Source of the DNA: Massilia agri
GTDB taxonomy: Bacteria > Pseudomonadota > Gammaproteobacteria > Burkholderiales > Burkholderiaceae_D
Assembly (NCBI RefSeq): GCF_024753255.1
Contig: NZ_JANUHA010000015.1
Location: 1 to 64,000 of the forward strand
Length of the DNA stretch: 64,000 bases
Direction: 5' to 3'
Within the stretch, counting starts at the first letter, position 1, and each line of letters opens with the position of its first letter. Shown piece after piece: positions 50,093 to 59,997 of this stretch. The notes below the pieces were generated by a model, which was not told where the DNA came from, made no database searches, and saw only the letters and a program-made list of their open reading frames with translations. The position numbers and the translations under genes are program-made.

Positions 50093-51544
50093 TTGGACAC
50101 CAGTCTAAACTATAACTACAAGATCGTGCGCCAGTTTGCCATCGCCACGGTCGTGTGGGGCGTCATCGGCATGGCCGCCGGCGTCTTCATCGCGGCCCAG
50201 CTGGCCTGGCCCGCGCTCAACTTCGACATCCCCTGGCTGAGCTATGGACGCCTGCGTCCGCTGCACACCAACGCCGTCATCTTCGCCTTCGGCATCTGCG
50301 GCCTGTTCGCCACCTCCTACTATGTCGTGCAGCGTACCTGCCAGGTGCGGCTGTTCTCCGACAGGCTGGCTGCCTTCACCTTCTGGGGCTGGCAGGCGGT
50401 GCTGGTGTCCGCCGCGATTTCGCTGCCGATGGGTTTCACGCGCGGCAAGGAATACGCCGAGCTGGAATGGCCGATCGCTCTCCTGATCACCGTCGTCTGG
50501 GTGGCGTATGCCGTGGTCTTCTTCGGCACCATCGTCAAGCGCCGCGTCAAGCACATCTATGTGGCCAACTGGTTCTTCGGCGCTTACATCCTCGCGGTCG
50601 CCATCCTCCACGTGGTCAACGGCGCGGTGATGCCGGTGTCGCTCATGAAGTCGTACTCCGTCTATGCCGGCGTGCAGGACGCGATGATCCAGTGGTGGTA
50701 CGGTCATAACGCCGTGGGCTTCATCCTGACTGCCGGCTACCTGGGCATGGTCTACTACTTCATCCCGAAGCAGGCCGAGCGTCCGGTGTACTCCTACCGC
50801 CTGTCGATCGTGCACTTCTGGGCCCTGATCTTCACCTATATGTGGGCCGGCCCCCACCACCTGCACTACACCGCGCTGCCCGACTGGACCCAGTCGATCG
50901 GCATGGTGTTCTCGCTGATCCTGCTGGCGCCCAGCTGGGGCGGCATGATCAACGGGATCATGACCCTCTCGGGCGCCTGGCACAAGCTGCGCTCGGATCC
51001 GATCCTGAAGTTCATGATCGTCTCGCTGTCCTTCTACGGCATGGCGACCTTCGAGGGCCCGATGATGTCGATCAAGACCATCAACTCGCTGTCGCACTAC
51101 ACCGACTGGACCGTCGCCCACGTCCACGCCGGCGCCCTGGGCTGGGTCGGCTTCATCACCATGGGCTCGATCTACTACCTGATTCCGCGCCTGGCGGGCC
51201 GCAAGCAGATGTACAGCACCGCGCTGGTCGACGCCCACTTCTGGGTCGCCACCATCGGCATCGTGCTCTACATCGCCTCGATGTGGATCGCCGGCGTGAT
51301 GCAGGGCCTGATGTGGCGCGCGGTGAACCCGGACGGGACCTTGACCTACACCTTCGCCGAAAGCGTCAAGGCCACCTATCCGTACTACGTGATCCGCTTC
51401 AGCGGCGGTTTCCTCTACCTGTCCGGCATGGTCCTGATGGCCTGGAACACCTGGATGACGATGCGCGGCACGAAGAACGCGGATGCGCCGATCCCGACGA
51501 ACAAGCCCCCGCATCTCGCGCATCCTGAAGCGGCGCACGCCTGA
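50093..51544 (+). CDS. ccoN: Cbb3-type cytochrome c oxidase subunit I
   Basis: Start is TTG 50093 with AGGAG six bases upstream; the frame is open much further but runs across the promoter. The 483-residue product begins [23 protein letters not shown], the usual CcoN N-terminus. Metal ligands are visible in [11 protein letters not shown] (low-spin haem b), [21 protein letters not shown] (CuB His and crosslinked Tyr), [13 protein letters not shown] (CuB His pair) and [13 protein letters not shown] (haem ligands). It is the catalytic subunit of the high-affinity oxidase used at low oxygen. Confidence 0.96.
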   Translation: MDTSLNYNYKIVRQFAIATVVWGVIGMAAGVFIAAQLAWPALNFDIPWLSYGRLRPLHTNAVIFAFGICGLFATSYYVVQRTCQVRLFSDRLAAFTFWGWQAVLVSAAISLPMGFTRGKEYAELEWPIALLITVVWVAYAVVFFGTIVKRRVKHIYVANWFFGAYILAVAILHVVNGAVMPVSLMKSYSVYAGVQDAMIQWWYGHNAVGFILTAGYLGMVYYFIPKQAERPVYSYRLSIVHFWALIFTYMWAGPHHLHYTALPDWTQSIGMVFSLILLAPSWGGMINGIMTLSGAWHKLRSDPILKFMIVSLSFYGMATFEGPMMSIKTINSLSHYTDWTVAHVHAGALGWVGFITMGSIYYLIPRLAGRKQMYSTALVDAHFWVATIGIVLYIASMWIAGVMQGLMWRAVNPDGTLTYTFAESVKATYPYYVIRFSGGFLYLSGMVLMAWNTWMTMRGTKNADAPIPTNKPPHLAHPEAAHA

Positions 51545-51562
51545 ACCTGGAGCAGATAAAAA

Positions 51563-52177
51563 ATGAAATTCACCCATGAATGGATCGAGAAGAACCCCTG
51601 GCTCCTCATTGGCCTGGTGCTGCTCGTGATCTCCTTCGGCGGCCTGGTCGAGATCGTGCCGCTGTTCTTCCAGAAGTCGACCACCGAGCCGGTGGCCGGA
51701 TTGAAACCGTATTCGCCGCTGCGCCTGGCCGGCCGCGACGTCTACATCCGCGAGGGCTGCTACAACTGCCACTCGCAGATGATCCGGCCCTTCCGCGCCG
51801 AGACCGAGCGCTATGGCCACTACTCGGTGGCCGGCGAATTCGTCTACGACCACCCCTTCCAGTGGGGCTCGAAGCGCACCGGCCCGGACCTGGCGCGCGT
51901 GGGCGGACGCTACAGCGACGAGTGGCACCGCACCCACCTCGACAATCCGCGCGACGTGGTGCCGGAATCGAATATGCCGTCCTATCCCTGGCTGGCAAAG
52001 GCGAAGCTGAACCCGGCGGAGATCGTCCCGAAGATGCGCGCGATGCGCCGCCTGGGCGTGCCCTATGGCGAAGACGAGATCAAGGCCGGCCCGGCGGAAC
52101 TCGAGGGCAAGACCGAGCAGGATGCGCTGATCGCCTACCTGCAGGGCCTGGGCACCCAGATCAAGACAAGGAACTGA
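51563..52177 (+). CDS. ccoO: Cbb3-type oxidase subunit II, monohaem cytochrome c
   Basis: The protein has 204 residues. One N-terminal anchor (residues 13-35) precedes a cytochrome c domain with haem motif CYNCH (Cys66, Cys69, His70) and [10 protein letters not shown] carrying the distal methionine. [32 protein letters not shown] is typical CcoO. It accepts electrons from CcoP and passes them to CcoN. It begins 18 bases after ccoN. Confidence 0.96.
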   Translation: MKFTHEWIEKNPWLLIGLVLLVISFGGLVEIVPLFFQKSTTEPVAGLKPYSPLRLAGRDVYIREGCYNCHSQMIRPFRAETERYGHYSVAGEFVYDHPFQWGSKRTGPDLARVGGRYSDEWHRTHLDNPRDVVPESNMPSYPWLAKAKLNPAEIVPKMRAMRRLGVPYGEDEIKAGPAELEGKTEQDALIAYLQGLGTQIKTRN

Positions 52178-52178
52178 C

Positions 52179-52343
52179 ATGGTACTGCAACAGATTTTCG
52201 ATAACGCCAGCAGCGTGATGACCGTGATCAGCTTCACGACCTTCCTCGGCATCCTCGGCTGGACCTTCGTGCTGCGCAAGCGCAGCGATTTCGACAAGGC
52301 CGCCCAGCTGCCGTTCGCGGACGAGGAGAACGACCGTGGCTGA
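52179..52343 (+). CDS. ccoQ: Cbb3-type oxidase small subunit CcoQ
   Basis: A 54-residue frame starting one base after ccoO: MVLQQIFDNASSVMTVISFTTFLGILGWTF then LRKRSDFDKAAQLPFADEE. One span followed by the conserved RRSDFDEAAQLPFADE-like tail identifies CcoQ, which stabilises the complex. Its stop overlaps the ccoP GTG start by eight bases. Confidence 0.92.
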   Translation: MVLQQIFDNASSVMTVISFTTFLGILGWTFVLRKRSDFDKAAQLPFADEENDRG

Positions 52344-53271
52344 CTTCTTCAACGGCTTCTGGCACTGGTACATCGCCGTCATCACGGTGCTGTCCATCCT
52401 CGGCTGCGGCATCCTGCTGTGGTCGCAGTCGACCCACCGCGTCAAGCTGCGCGCCGACGGCACGCCGGAGAAAACCACCGGCCACGTCTGGGACGAGGAC
52501 CTGACCGAACTGAACACGCCGATGCCGCGCTGGTGGATCGTGCTGTTCTACCTCACCATCGTGTTCGGCATCGGCTACCTGCTGCTCTACCCGGGCCTGG
52601 GCAGCTATGCGGGCAGCTTGAACTGGAACTCGACCGGCGAGTACAAGGCCGAACTGAAACAGGCCAAGGCTGAATACGGCCCGCTGTTCGCCAGATACGC
52701 CGGCCAGGACTTGAAGGCGGTGGCGCGCGACCCCCAGGCCCACGCCATCGGCGAGCGCCTCTTCCTGACCTACTGCGCGCAATGCCATGGCTCGGACGCT
52801 CGCGGCAGCAAGGGCTTCCCGAATTTGGCCGACAGTGACTGGCTGCATGGCGGCGAACCGTCCACCATCAAGCAGAGCATCATGCAGGGCCGGGTCGGCA
52901 CTATGCCGGCGATGGGCGCGGTTCTCGGCTCGGACAAGGATATCGAGAGCGTGGCCCACTACGTGCGCAACCTTTCCGGCCTCGCGGCCGACCCGATCAA
53001 GGTCGCCTTCGGCAAGCCGAAGTTCGCCGCCTGCGCCGCCTGCCATGGCGTGGAGGGCAAGGGCAATCCGATGCTGGGCGCGCCCAACCTGGCGGACAAG
53101 GTCTGGCTGTATGGCGGCAGCCAGGAGACCGTGATGGAGACCATCCGCAAGGGCCGCGCCAACACCATGCCGGCCTTCGGCGAGTTCCTCGGCGAAGAGA
53201 AGGTGCACGTGCTGGCAGCTTACGTGTGGAGCCTGTCGAACCAGCCCATCGTGACCGCGGAAGCAAAATGA
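52336..53271 (+). CDS. ccoP: Cbb3-type oxidase subunit III, dihaem cytochrome c
   Basis: The protein has 311 residues starting with GTG inside ccoQ. Two N-terminal spans (around 12-30 and 66-86) and the long-form CcoP N-terminus are present, with VWDEDLTELNTPMPRWW between them. The haem motifs are CAQCH (Cys147, Cys150, His151) and CAACH (Cys233, Cys236, His237). It receives electrons from periplasmic cytochromes. Its stop overlaps the ccoG start (ATGA). Confidence 0.96.
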   Translation: MADFFNGFWHWYIAVITVLSILGCGILLWSQSTHRVKLRADGTPEKTTGHVWDEDLTELNTPMPRWWIVLFYLTIVFGIGYLLLYPGLGSYAGSLNWNSTGEYKAELKQAKAEYGPLFARYAGQDLKAVARDPQAHAIGERLFLTYCAQCHGSDARGSKGFPNLADSDWLHGGEPSTIKQSIMQGRVGTMPAMGAVLGSDKDIESVAHYVRNLSGLAADPIKVAFGKPKFAACAACHGVEGKGNPMLGAPNLADKVWLYGGSQETVMETIRKGRANTMPAFGEFLGEEKVHVLAAYVWSLSNQPIVTAEAK

Positions 53272-54647
53272 ATACCCCACAGGAAGCGGTCATCCGCATG
53301 TATGCGGCGCGCGAAGAAATCTACCCGCGCGAGATCAAGGGCCGCTACGCCTCGCTGCGCTGGGCCTGCGTCTGGCTCACCCAGCTGCTGTTCTACGGCC
53401 TGCCCTGGATCTCGATGAACGGCCGCCAGGCGGTGCTGTTCGACCTGGCCAGCCGCAAGTTCTACTTGTTCGGCCTGGTGCTGTGGCCGCAGGACTTCAT
53501 CTACCTGGCCGCCCTGCTGATCCTGTGCGCCTATGGGCTCTTCCTGGTGACGGCGGTGGCTGGGCGGGTGTGGTGCGGCTTCGCCTGCCCGCAGACCGTC
53601 TATACCGAGATCTTCCTGTGGATCGAGCGCAAGTTCGAAGGCGCGAGGAGCGCCCGCATCCGCCTCGCGCGCCAGCCCTGGACGGTGGCGAAAATCGCTC
53701 GCAAGGGCGGCAAGCACGCTGCCTGGCTGGCGGTGGCGCTGTGGACCGGCTTTACCTTCGTCGGCTACTTCACCCCGGTGCGCGAGCTTGGCGGCGGCGT
53801 GGCCGGCCTCAAGCTGGGCCCATGGGAGACCTTCTGGGTGCTGTTCTACGCCCTGGCCACCTACGGCAATGCCGGCTGGCTGCGCGAGCAGGTCTGCAAG
53901 TATATGTGCCCCTACGCGCGTTTCCAGAGCGCGATGTTCGACAAGGACACGCTGATCGTCACCTACGACGCGGCGCGCGGCGAACCGCGTAATCCGCGTC
54001 AATCCGCGCCCGGCGCGGGCGATTGCATCGACTGCAGCATGTGCGTGCAGGTCTGCCCGACGGGCATCGACATCCGCAAGGGCCTGCAGTACGAATGCAT
54101 TGGCTGCGCCGCCTGCGTGGATGCCTGCAACGGCGTGATGGACAAGGTGAAGCGCCCGCGCGGCCTGATCCGCTACGCCACCGAGAATGCGCTGGCGCAG
54201 CGGTTCAAGCCTGCCCAGGTGCGCCGGCGCGTCCTGCGCCCGCGCGTGCTGGTCTACACCGCCGTGCTGGCCATCCTGGGCACGGCCATGGTCACCTCGA
54301 TGGCTCTGCGCAATCCGCTCAAGCTGGACGTGATCCGCGACCGCGGTTCGATGGGGCGCGAGGTCGAGGACGGCATGATCGAGAACGTCTACCGGCTGCA
54401 GCTGATGAACACCTTGGAGGACGCGCAGCGCCTGCGCATCGCCGTCAGCGGCATCGGGTCGGCCCGGGTGGTCGAAGGGGAGGTGGTCGACATCGATCCC
54501 GCCACCACGCGCGCCATTCCCGTACGGGTGCGCGTCAATCCGGGCGAGGCGATGCCGGGCTCGAACCGGATCGCCTTTCACGTGACATCAATCGACGGGC
54601 ACGGCCTGGCGGTGGAGGAGGACGCGGTCTTCCTCGTGCCGAAATGA
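53268..54647 (+). CDS. ccoG: Cbb3 oxidase accessory protein CcoG (polyferredoxin, Cu(II) reductase)
   Basis: The protein has 459 residues. It has five spans, a WCGFACPQTVYTEIF motif, CKYMCPYARFQSAMFD, and two 4Fe-4S motifs (CIDCSMCVQVCPTGID and CIGCAACVDACNGVMDK). The C-terminal domain is periplasmic and Ig-like. CcoG is reported in other bacteria to reduce copper for delivery to the oxidase. Start ATG 53268 overlaps the ccoP stop. Confidence 0.95.
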   Translation: MNTPQEAVIRMYAAREEIYPREIKGRYASLRWACVWLTQLLFYGLPWISMNGRQAVLFDLASRKFYLFGLVLWPQDFIYLAALLILCAYGLFLVTAVAGRVWCGFACPQTVYTEIFLWIERKFEGARSARIRLARQPWTVAKIARKGGKHAAWLAVALWTGFTFVGYFTPVRELGGGVAGLKLGPWETFWVLFYALATYGNAGWLREQVCKYMCPYARFQSAMFDKDTLIVTYDAARGEPRNPRQSAPGAGDCIDCSMCVQVCPTGIDIRKGLQYECIGCAACVDACNGVMDKVKRPRGLIRYATENALAQRFKPAQVRRRVLRPRVLVYTAVLAILGTAMVTSMALRNPLKLDVIRDRGSMGREVEDGMIENVYRLQLMNTLEDAQRLRIAVSGIGSARVVEGEVVDIDPATTRAIPVRVRVNPGEAMPGSNRIAFHVTSIDGHGLAVEEDAVFLVPK

Positions 54648-54661
54648 AGAAGGAGAAGGAC

Positions 54662-55180
54662 ATGCAAGCACATCCCGCGCTGCAGGCGAGCGCGCCCTGG
54701 TATCGCCACCGCTGGCCGTGGCTCCTGATGATCGGGCCGGCGCTGGTGCTGGTTGGCGGCGTCGTCATGATCTGGCTGGCGACGATGCGTCCCGATGCGA
54801 TGGTGGTCGGCGACTACTACAAGCAGGGCAAGGCCATCAACCAGGAGCTGCGCCGCGACCGCGAAGCCACCCGCCGGGCCCTGGCCTTCGAGACGCGCTA
54901 CGACCCGGGCCAGGGGAAGCTGCGCGGGCGCCTGCTCAGCCACGGCAAGCCGGTGGTGGCGCCCTTCCACATCCGCCTGGCCCACCCGACCCAGCCCGAG
55001 CGCGACCGCGTGCTCGAGGCGCTGCCCGATGCGGGAGGGCGCTTCACGGCCGCCGCGCCGGGGTTGGAAGCGACGCACTGGCAGGTCGTGGTCGAGGGCG
55101 GGGCGCGCGACTGGCGCCTGGCGGGTAGCTGGGACTGGAGCAAGGAGGCGACGCTGGAGATCGAGGCCGACGCGCCCTGA
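54662..55180 (+). CDS. ccoH: Cbb3 oxidase assembly protein CcoH (FixH)
   Basis: ATG 54662 is preferred because AGGAG lies six bases upstream; ATG 54644, overlapping the ccoG stop, is in frame and would add six residues. The 172-residue product has one N-terminal span (WPWLLMIGPALVLVGGVVMIWLA) and the FixH block MVVGDYYKQGKAINQELRRDREA, then a periplasmic beta domain ending AGSWDWSKEATLEIEA. It helps assemble the cbb3 complex. It closes the ccoNOQPGH operon; I found no clear terminator in the 77 bases after it. Confidence 0.9.
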   Translation: MQAHPALQASAPWYRHRWPWLLMIGPALVLVGGVVMIWLATMRPDAMVVGDYYKQGKAINQELRRDREATRRALAFETRYDPGQGKLRGRLLSHGKPVVAPFHIRLAHPTQPERDRVLEALPDAGGRFTAAAPGLEATHWQVVVEGGARDWRLAGSWDWSKEATLEIEADAP

Positions 55181-55257
55181 CGCTAGCAGGAAGACACCCT
55201 TGATGTGAGGCAGGACGGGCCGGGTCTCCCACTTTGCCCTTGATGCGGCGCGGACCT

Positions 55258-56028
55258 TCAGTCCGCCTTGAACCCGCGTCCGGTCGCCGCCCAGTAGATC
55301 CCGCCGTACAGGTGGTGCAGGAAGACCGGATCGCGGTAGGTCGCCGCCATGTGTCCCAGCGCCGTATAGAAGGCGCGCCCGCCCTCGTAGGGCTGGTACC
55401 AGCTGATCGGGTGGAAGGCGCCCATGCCCGCGCCCTCGCGGTCCGGCCACTTCGTTTTTGGCGCGTAGGTGGATTCGTCCACGCTCAGGAGGTAGGTCAG
55501 CCTGTCCGAGGTGGCGGGGCCGAATTCGTACCACTCGTCGGTGAACAGGGTGCGCGGGGCGAAGCGCTCCATGCCAGGGAAGTTGCGCTCGCGGACCTGC
55601 AGCACGGCGGTCTGCACCGCGGGATGGACCTTGAACATGTGGCCCACCATCTTCGTGTACCACGGCCAGCCGTATTCGGTGTCGGAGGCGCTGTGCACGC
55701 CCACGAAGCCCCCGCCCTTGCGGATGTAGCGCTCGAAGGCGGCCTGCTGGGCGTCGTCGAGCACGTCGCCGGTGGTGAGCAGGAAGATCACCGCCCCGTA
55801 CTTCGCCAGCTCGGCATCGTTCATCACGCGGTTCGCGTCGGCGGTCCAGAACACGCCGAAGTCATGCAGCCTGCCCAGCTCCTGCACGGCCGACACGCCC
55901 GCATGCACGGCGTCGTGGTGCCAGCCGGCTGTCTTGGTGAACAGGAGGACCTTGAACTGTTCGGCATGGGTGGGCGCGGCGCACAGGAGGGCGGCCGACA
56001 GGGCGAGGGCGGTGAAAGAAAATTTCAT
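55258..56028 (-). CDS. Secreted ThuA-domain protein
   Basis: ATG 56028 gives a signal peptide (MKFSFTALALSAALLCAAPTHA); ATG 56043 is in frame and equally possible. The product has 256 residues. ThuA-family features are KVLLFTKTAGWHHDAVHAGVSAVQEL, YGAVIFLLTTGDVLDDAQQAAFERYIRKGGGFVGVHSASDTEYGWPWY, and HPISWYQPYEGGRAFYTALGHMAATY. The fold is glutamine-amidotransferase-like; members occur in sugar-utilisation contexts but activity is unproven. It converges on ccoH. Confidence 0.87.
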   Translation of the reverse strand: MKFSFTALALSAALLCAAPTHAEQFKVLLFTKTAGWHHDAVHAGVSAVQELGRLHDFGVFWTADANRVMNDAELAKYGAVIFLLTTGDVLDDAQQAAFERYIRKGGGFVGVHSASDTEYGWPWYTKMVGHMFKVHPAVQTAVLQVRERNFPGMERFAPRTLFTDEWYEFGPATSDRLTYLLSVDESTYAPKTKWPDREGAGMGAFHPISWYQPYEGGRAFYTALGHMAATYRDPVFLHHLYGGIYWAATGRGFKAD

Positions 56029-56237
56029 ATTCAGGCTGGGCATGAAAGAATATTTCAGGATACCTTGAGGCTTGCAAGGTGGGCAAGGCCTATCATCGTG
56101 AGCGGGGCGACAAGGGCGGCCGGGGTCACGGTCCACGCCGCTGCATTGTTCATGTCAGCATTTCCATGTTAGATTCCTGCGCGGCAAACACGACGTGCGA
56201 CGCCGTCCAACTGACCACGACAAGGAAGAGACAAACG

Positions 56238-58073
56238 ATGCCATCCCTCCGCCTGCGCGCCGCCATCGGCGCCCTGTTCATCCCCGCCGCTGTGTTGGCC
56301 ACTCCTGCCGTCGCCAGCCTGCCGCTCGCCGCACAGGCAGCCGCACCAGCCAAGGCGGCCGCCGCCAAGCCGAACAAGGCCTTCGACACCTGGGCCGAGA
56401 AGTTCGCGGAGGACTGGGTGCGCATGAGCCCGCAATTGGCCACCTCGACCCAGTACTTCAGCGGCGCCGAACAGGCGCGCCTGGACCGCGAGCTCACGCC
56501 GCTCACCAAGGCCCAGCGCCAGAAGATGCAGGCGATGGCCAGGACCGGTCTCGCGCGCCTCGACAAGTGGATGGCCGGCCCGCTCGACGAGAACCAGCGG
56601 GTGTCGGCCAGCGTCATGCGCTGGTCGCTGCAGAACGTGATCGCCAACGAGCCCTTCGAAGACCACAACTTCATTTTCTCGCAGTTCAGCGGCGTGCAGG
56701 TCAGCCTGGTCAACTTCATGACCACCACCCACCCATTGCGCCACCCGCAGGACGTCGACAGCTACCTGGCGCGCCTGGAGCAGGTCGGCACCCGCATGGA
56801 CGAAGCCTTGGCGCGCGCCCGCGAGGCAGCGGCCAAGTCCCTGATCCCGCCGCGCTTCATCCTCGAGCGCGCCCAGTACCAGGTCGACACCTTCCTCAAG
56901 CCCGCCGCGAACGAGAACGTGCTGGTGACGTCGCTGGCCCAGCGCACCGAGAAGATGGAAGGCCTGTCGCCCGAGGCACGCAAGGCCGCCTTGGCGCGCG
57001 CCGCCCGCATCGTCGCAGAGCGCATCCGCCCGTCGTACAAGCGGGTGCAGGACTTCATGGCGGAGATCCACCCGCGCACCGGCGACGTGGCCGGCATCTC
57101 GCGCCTGCCGAACGGCGCCGCCGCCTACGCGCGCGCGGTCGAGAACTTCACCAGCACCCGCTTGAGCCCGAACGAGATCCACGAGATCGGCCTGCGCGAA
57201 GTGGCGCGCATCGAAGGCGAGATGGACCGCCACCTGCGCTCGCTCGGTCTCCTTGACGGGAACATCGAGACCCGCATGAAGCAGCTCGACGCGCGCTTCC
57301 AGCCGAAAGGCGAGGGCGATCCGCGTCCCGCCATCCTGGCCAGCTACGCCGAGATGGTGAAGGACGCCGAACGCAGGAGCGCCACGCTGTTCAACCTGAA
57401 GCCGCGTGCACCGGTCGAAGTGCGCCGTGAGCCGCCGCTGACCGAACCCTCGGCCGCCGCCCATTACTCGCTGCCGGCGCCGGACGGGACCCGTCCCGGC
57501 ATCTTCTGGGTGCCGATGCGCGGCCCGACCTTCGACATGATCCGCATGCGCAGCCTGTCCTACCACGAGGCGGTCCCGGGCCACCACTTCCAGCTGGCGA
57601 TCCAGCAGGAACTGACCGGCATCCCGAAATACCGCAGCCAGCGCATCTTCAGCGGCGGCAGCGCCCACTCGGAAGGCTGGGCCCTGTACACCGAGCGCCT
57701 GGCTGTGGAGCAGAACTGGTATGAAGGCGACGTCCCGGGCCTGCTCGGCGCGCTGGGTTCGGAACTGTTCCGCGCCCGCCGCCTCGTGGTCGACACCGGC
57801 CTGCACTCGAAAGGCTGGACCCGCCAGCAAGCCATCGACTACGGCATCGGCGCCCAGGAAGTCGAGCGCTACGTCGCCTGGCCGGGCCAGGCCAATGCCT
57901 ACATGATCGGCATGCTGCGCATCATCGACCTGCGCGAGAAGGCGAAGAAGGAACTGGGCGACAAGTTCTCGCTCGCGGCCTTCCACGACCTGGTACTGGG
58001 CGCCGGCTCGGTCCCGCTGGACGTGCTGGGCGAGCTGGTGGACGGCTGGATCGCGAAGCAGAAGAAGGCTTGA
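56238..58073 (+). CDS. DUF885 family putative metallohydrolase
   Basis: The protein has 611 residues with a signal peptide (MPSLRLRAAIGALFIPAAVLATPAVA). ATG 56238 follows AAGGAAGAG; the open frame upstream to 56079 is noncoding leader. The zinc-binding motif is SYHEAVPGHHFQLAIQ, with the third ligand probably the Glu in SAHSEGWALYTERLA. These large helical proteins resemble metallopeptidases (dipeptidyl carboxypeptidase-like fold) and are periplasmic; the substrate is unknown. A possible promoter is TTGTTC (56146) with TTAGAT (56169). Confidence 0.88.
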   Translation: MPSLRLRAAIGALFIPAAVLATPAVASLPLAAQAAAPAKAAAAKPNKAFDTWAEKFAEDWVRMSPQLATSTQYFSGAEQARLDRELTPLTKAQRQKMQAMARTGLARLDKWMAGPLDENQRVSASVMRWSLQNVIANEPFEDHNFIFSQFSGVQVSLVNFMTTTHPLRHPQDVDSYLARLEQVGTRMDEALARAREAAAKSLIPPRFILERAQYQVDTFLKPAANENVLVTSLAQRTEKMEGLSPEARKAALARAARIVAERIRPSYKRVQDFMAEIHPRTGDVAGISRLPNGAAAYARAVENFTSTRLSPNEIHEIGLREVARIEGEMDRHLRSLGLLDGNIETRMKQLDARFQPKGEGDPRPAILASYAEMVKDAERRSATLFNLKPRAPVEVRREPPLTEPSAAAHYSLPAPDGTRPGIFWVPMRGPTFDMIRMRSLSYHEAVPGHHFQLAIQQELTGIPKYRSQRIFSGGSAHSEGWALYTERLAVEQNWYEGDVPGLLGALGSELFRARRLVVDTGLHSKGWTRQQAIDYGIGAQEVERYVAWPGQANAYMIGMLRIIDLREKAKKELGDKFSLAAFHDLVLGAGSVPLDVLGELVDGWIAKQKKA

Positions 58074-58165
58074 AGCGGGACAGGCGGCCGGGCGTGACAA
58101 TGCGTGAGCCTGTCGCGCCCCCCGCTTTGCTATCGTGTCGGACTCCCCGCAATGACAAGGACACA

Positions 58166-58531
58166 ATGAAAGCAGCAATCCTGGCCCTGGCCATCCTCGC
58201 CCCGTTCGCGCAAGCGCAGGCCGCGGCCGATGCAGCGCCGTCCAGCACCGTGGTCACCCGGCTGGGCGTCTCGAGCACCGAATTCTCCTGCACCGTCAGC
58301 GGTGGGCGCGAGTGCCACTACCTGATCCTGCACTCGCTGTGCAACGAGCGCTTCATTGCGCCGGGGCAGAAGGAGCGTACCTGCACCTACACGGAAGCGG
58401 CGCCGCCGTTCCGGATCAAGTCGGGCGAACGCAGGAAGATCAGCGGCCTGGCCCAGGACTACCTCTACACGATGAAGGTAGGAGTCGCACCGACGGTGGA
58501 AGACGTCCTGCGCGAACCCATCAAGCATTGA
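58166..58531 (+). CDS. Small secreted hypothetical protein
   Basis: The protein has 121 residues with a signal peptide (MKAAILALAILAPFAQAQAAA). The mature part has four cysteines (SCTVS, RECHY, SLCNE, RTCTY), which could form two disulfides. A small beta domain is likely. I do not recognise the family. AAGGAC is a moderate ribosome site. It lies 36 bases before the serine hydrolase gene in the same direction. Confidence 0.65.
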   Translation: MKAAILALAILAPFAQAQAAADAAPSSTVVTRLGVSSTEFSCTVSGGRECHYLILHSLCNERFIAPGQKERTCTYTEAAPPFRIKSGERRKISGLAQDYLYTMKVGVAPTVEDVLREPIKH

Positions 58532-58567
58532 ACCGGTTTGCCGCATGGCGACCATGAGGAGGCAGCC

Positions 58568-59962
58568 ATGAGACGACATTGGCTGACAGCGTTGACGATG
58601 ACACTCGCCCTATCCGCATTCCCCGGCCGGTCTCCGGCGGCCCCCCTGTCCGAGGCGCAGGCCGGCGCCCTGACGCGCCAGCTCCAGGCCATCGTCGACG
58701 ACCCGGCCATGCCGCTGCCGGGGCTGTCGGTGGTGGCGATCCGCGCCGGTGAGATCGTCTACACCCGCCAGTTCGGCCACAAGCGCCTGGCCACCGCAGC
58801 GACGCCGGCCGAGCCGGTGGATGCGGACACCATGTTCCGCATCGCATCGATCTCCAAGCTGGTCACGGCGCTCGGCGTGATGAAGATGGTGGAGCAGGGC
58901 GCCCTGTCCCTCGACGCGGACGTCGGCGCCTACCTGGGCTACCGCCTGCGCAACCCGCACTTTCCGGAGCAGCCGATCACCCTGCGCATGCTGCTCACCC
59001 ATACCTCTTCGCTGCGCGACGAGGGCGGCTTCAAGTGGGGGCCGGAGGTCGACCTGAGGGAAGTGCTGCTGCCGGGCGGGCGCCACCATGGCGGCGGCGC
59101 CATGTGGTCCAGGGCGCATGCGCCGGGACGCTGGTTCGAGTACGTCAATGTCAATTCCGGCGTGGTCGCCACCATCATGGAGGCCGCATCCGGCGAGCGC
59201 TTCGACCGCCTGATGCGCCGCCTCGTTTTTGATCCCATGGGCCTGAAGGCCGGCTTCTACCTGGCCGACTTCGCGCCCGCACGCATCGGGGACGTGGCGA
59301 CCCTCTACCGCAGGCGCGAAAAGGACGGCGCGGAGCGCTGGGATCCAAGCGGCCCCTGGATCGCGCAGTCGGACGACTTCCACATCCAGCCACCGGCCGC
59401 GCCGCCGGGCCTGGATCGCTATGTGCCTGGCACCAACGGCACGCTATTCGGCCCCCAGGTAAGCCTGCGCATCTCCGCCGCCGAGCTCGGGAAGATCATG
59501 CTGATGCTGATGAATGGCGGCCGCCACGGCGACCGGCAGATACTGCGCGCGGACACGGTCGACGCCATGTTGTCGCGCCAGTGGACGATCGAGGAAGGTG
59601 TCAACGGCAGCCGCAGCGGCGACGGCGGCACGTTCCACGGGCTGTACCAGGCCTGGGGCCTGGGCAACCAGCATTTCCTGGATGCCAGCACCATGAGGGA
59701 CGGGCGCGGGCGCGGCGACCGCCTGGTCGACGGCGGCGGATTCACGGGCGTCGGCCATCTCGGCTGGGCCTGGGGCCTGAATGCGCTCTTCGTGCTCGAT
59801 CCGGCCACGAAGAACGGTATGATCTACGTCGCCAGCGGCGTCGGCGCCGACCCGGACACGCAGCCCGGACGATTCTCGTCCGAGAGCCGCTTCCAGGAGC
59901 GGATCACCGATGCCCTGTACCGTGGCGCCATCCTCGGGGAAGGCGCCGGATCATCCAACTGA
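58568..59962 (+). CDS. Secreted serine hydrolase, class C beta-lactamase-like
   Basis: ATG 58568 is preceded by AGGAGG at six bases and gives a signal peptide (MRRHWLTALTMTLALSAFPGRSPAA). The 464-residue protein has SxxK as SISK (Ser94, Lys97), YVN in FEYVNVNSGVVATIMEAASGERFDRLM, and a final GHLGWAWGLN strand instead of KTG. LRMLLTHTSSLRDEGG is typical. It is probably an esterase, amidase or peptidase of the beta-lactamase family and not necessarily a resistance enzyme. Confidence 0.88.
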   Translation: MRRHWLTALTMTLALSAFPGRSPAAPLSEAQAGALTRQLQAIVDDPAMPLPGLSVVAIRAGEIVYTRQFGHKRLATAATPAEPVDADTMFRIASISKLVTALGVMKMVEQGALSLDADVGAYLGYRLRNPHFPEQPITLRMLLTHTSSLRDEGGFKWGPEVDLREVLLPGGRHHGGGAMWSRAHAPGRWFEYVNVNSGVVATIMEAASGERFDRLMRRLVFDPMGLKAGFYLADFAPARIGDVATLYRRREKDGAERWDPSGPWIAQSDDFHIQPPAAPPGLDRYVPGTNGTLFGPQVSLRISAAELGKIMLMLMNGGRHGDRQILRADTVDAMLSRQWTIEEGVNGSRSGDGGTFHGLYQAWGLGNQHFLDASTMRDGRGRGDRLVDGGGFTGVGHLGWAWGLNALFVLDPATKNGMIYVASGVGADPDTQPGRFSSESRFQERITDALYRGAILGEGAGSSN

Positions 59963-59997
59963 GCCATTTTCTTGATGACCTTCATGAGGAGCACAGC

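Noticed and set aside
55190..55215. TTGATG sequence after ccoH as a possible FNR box
   Set aside because: The second half-site is GAGGC instead of ATCAA, and no gene start follows on the plus strand.
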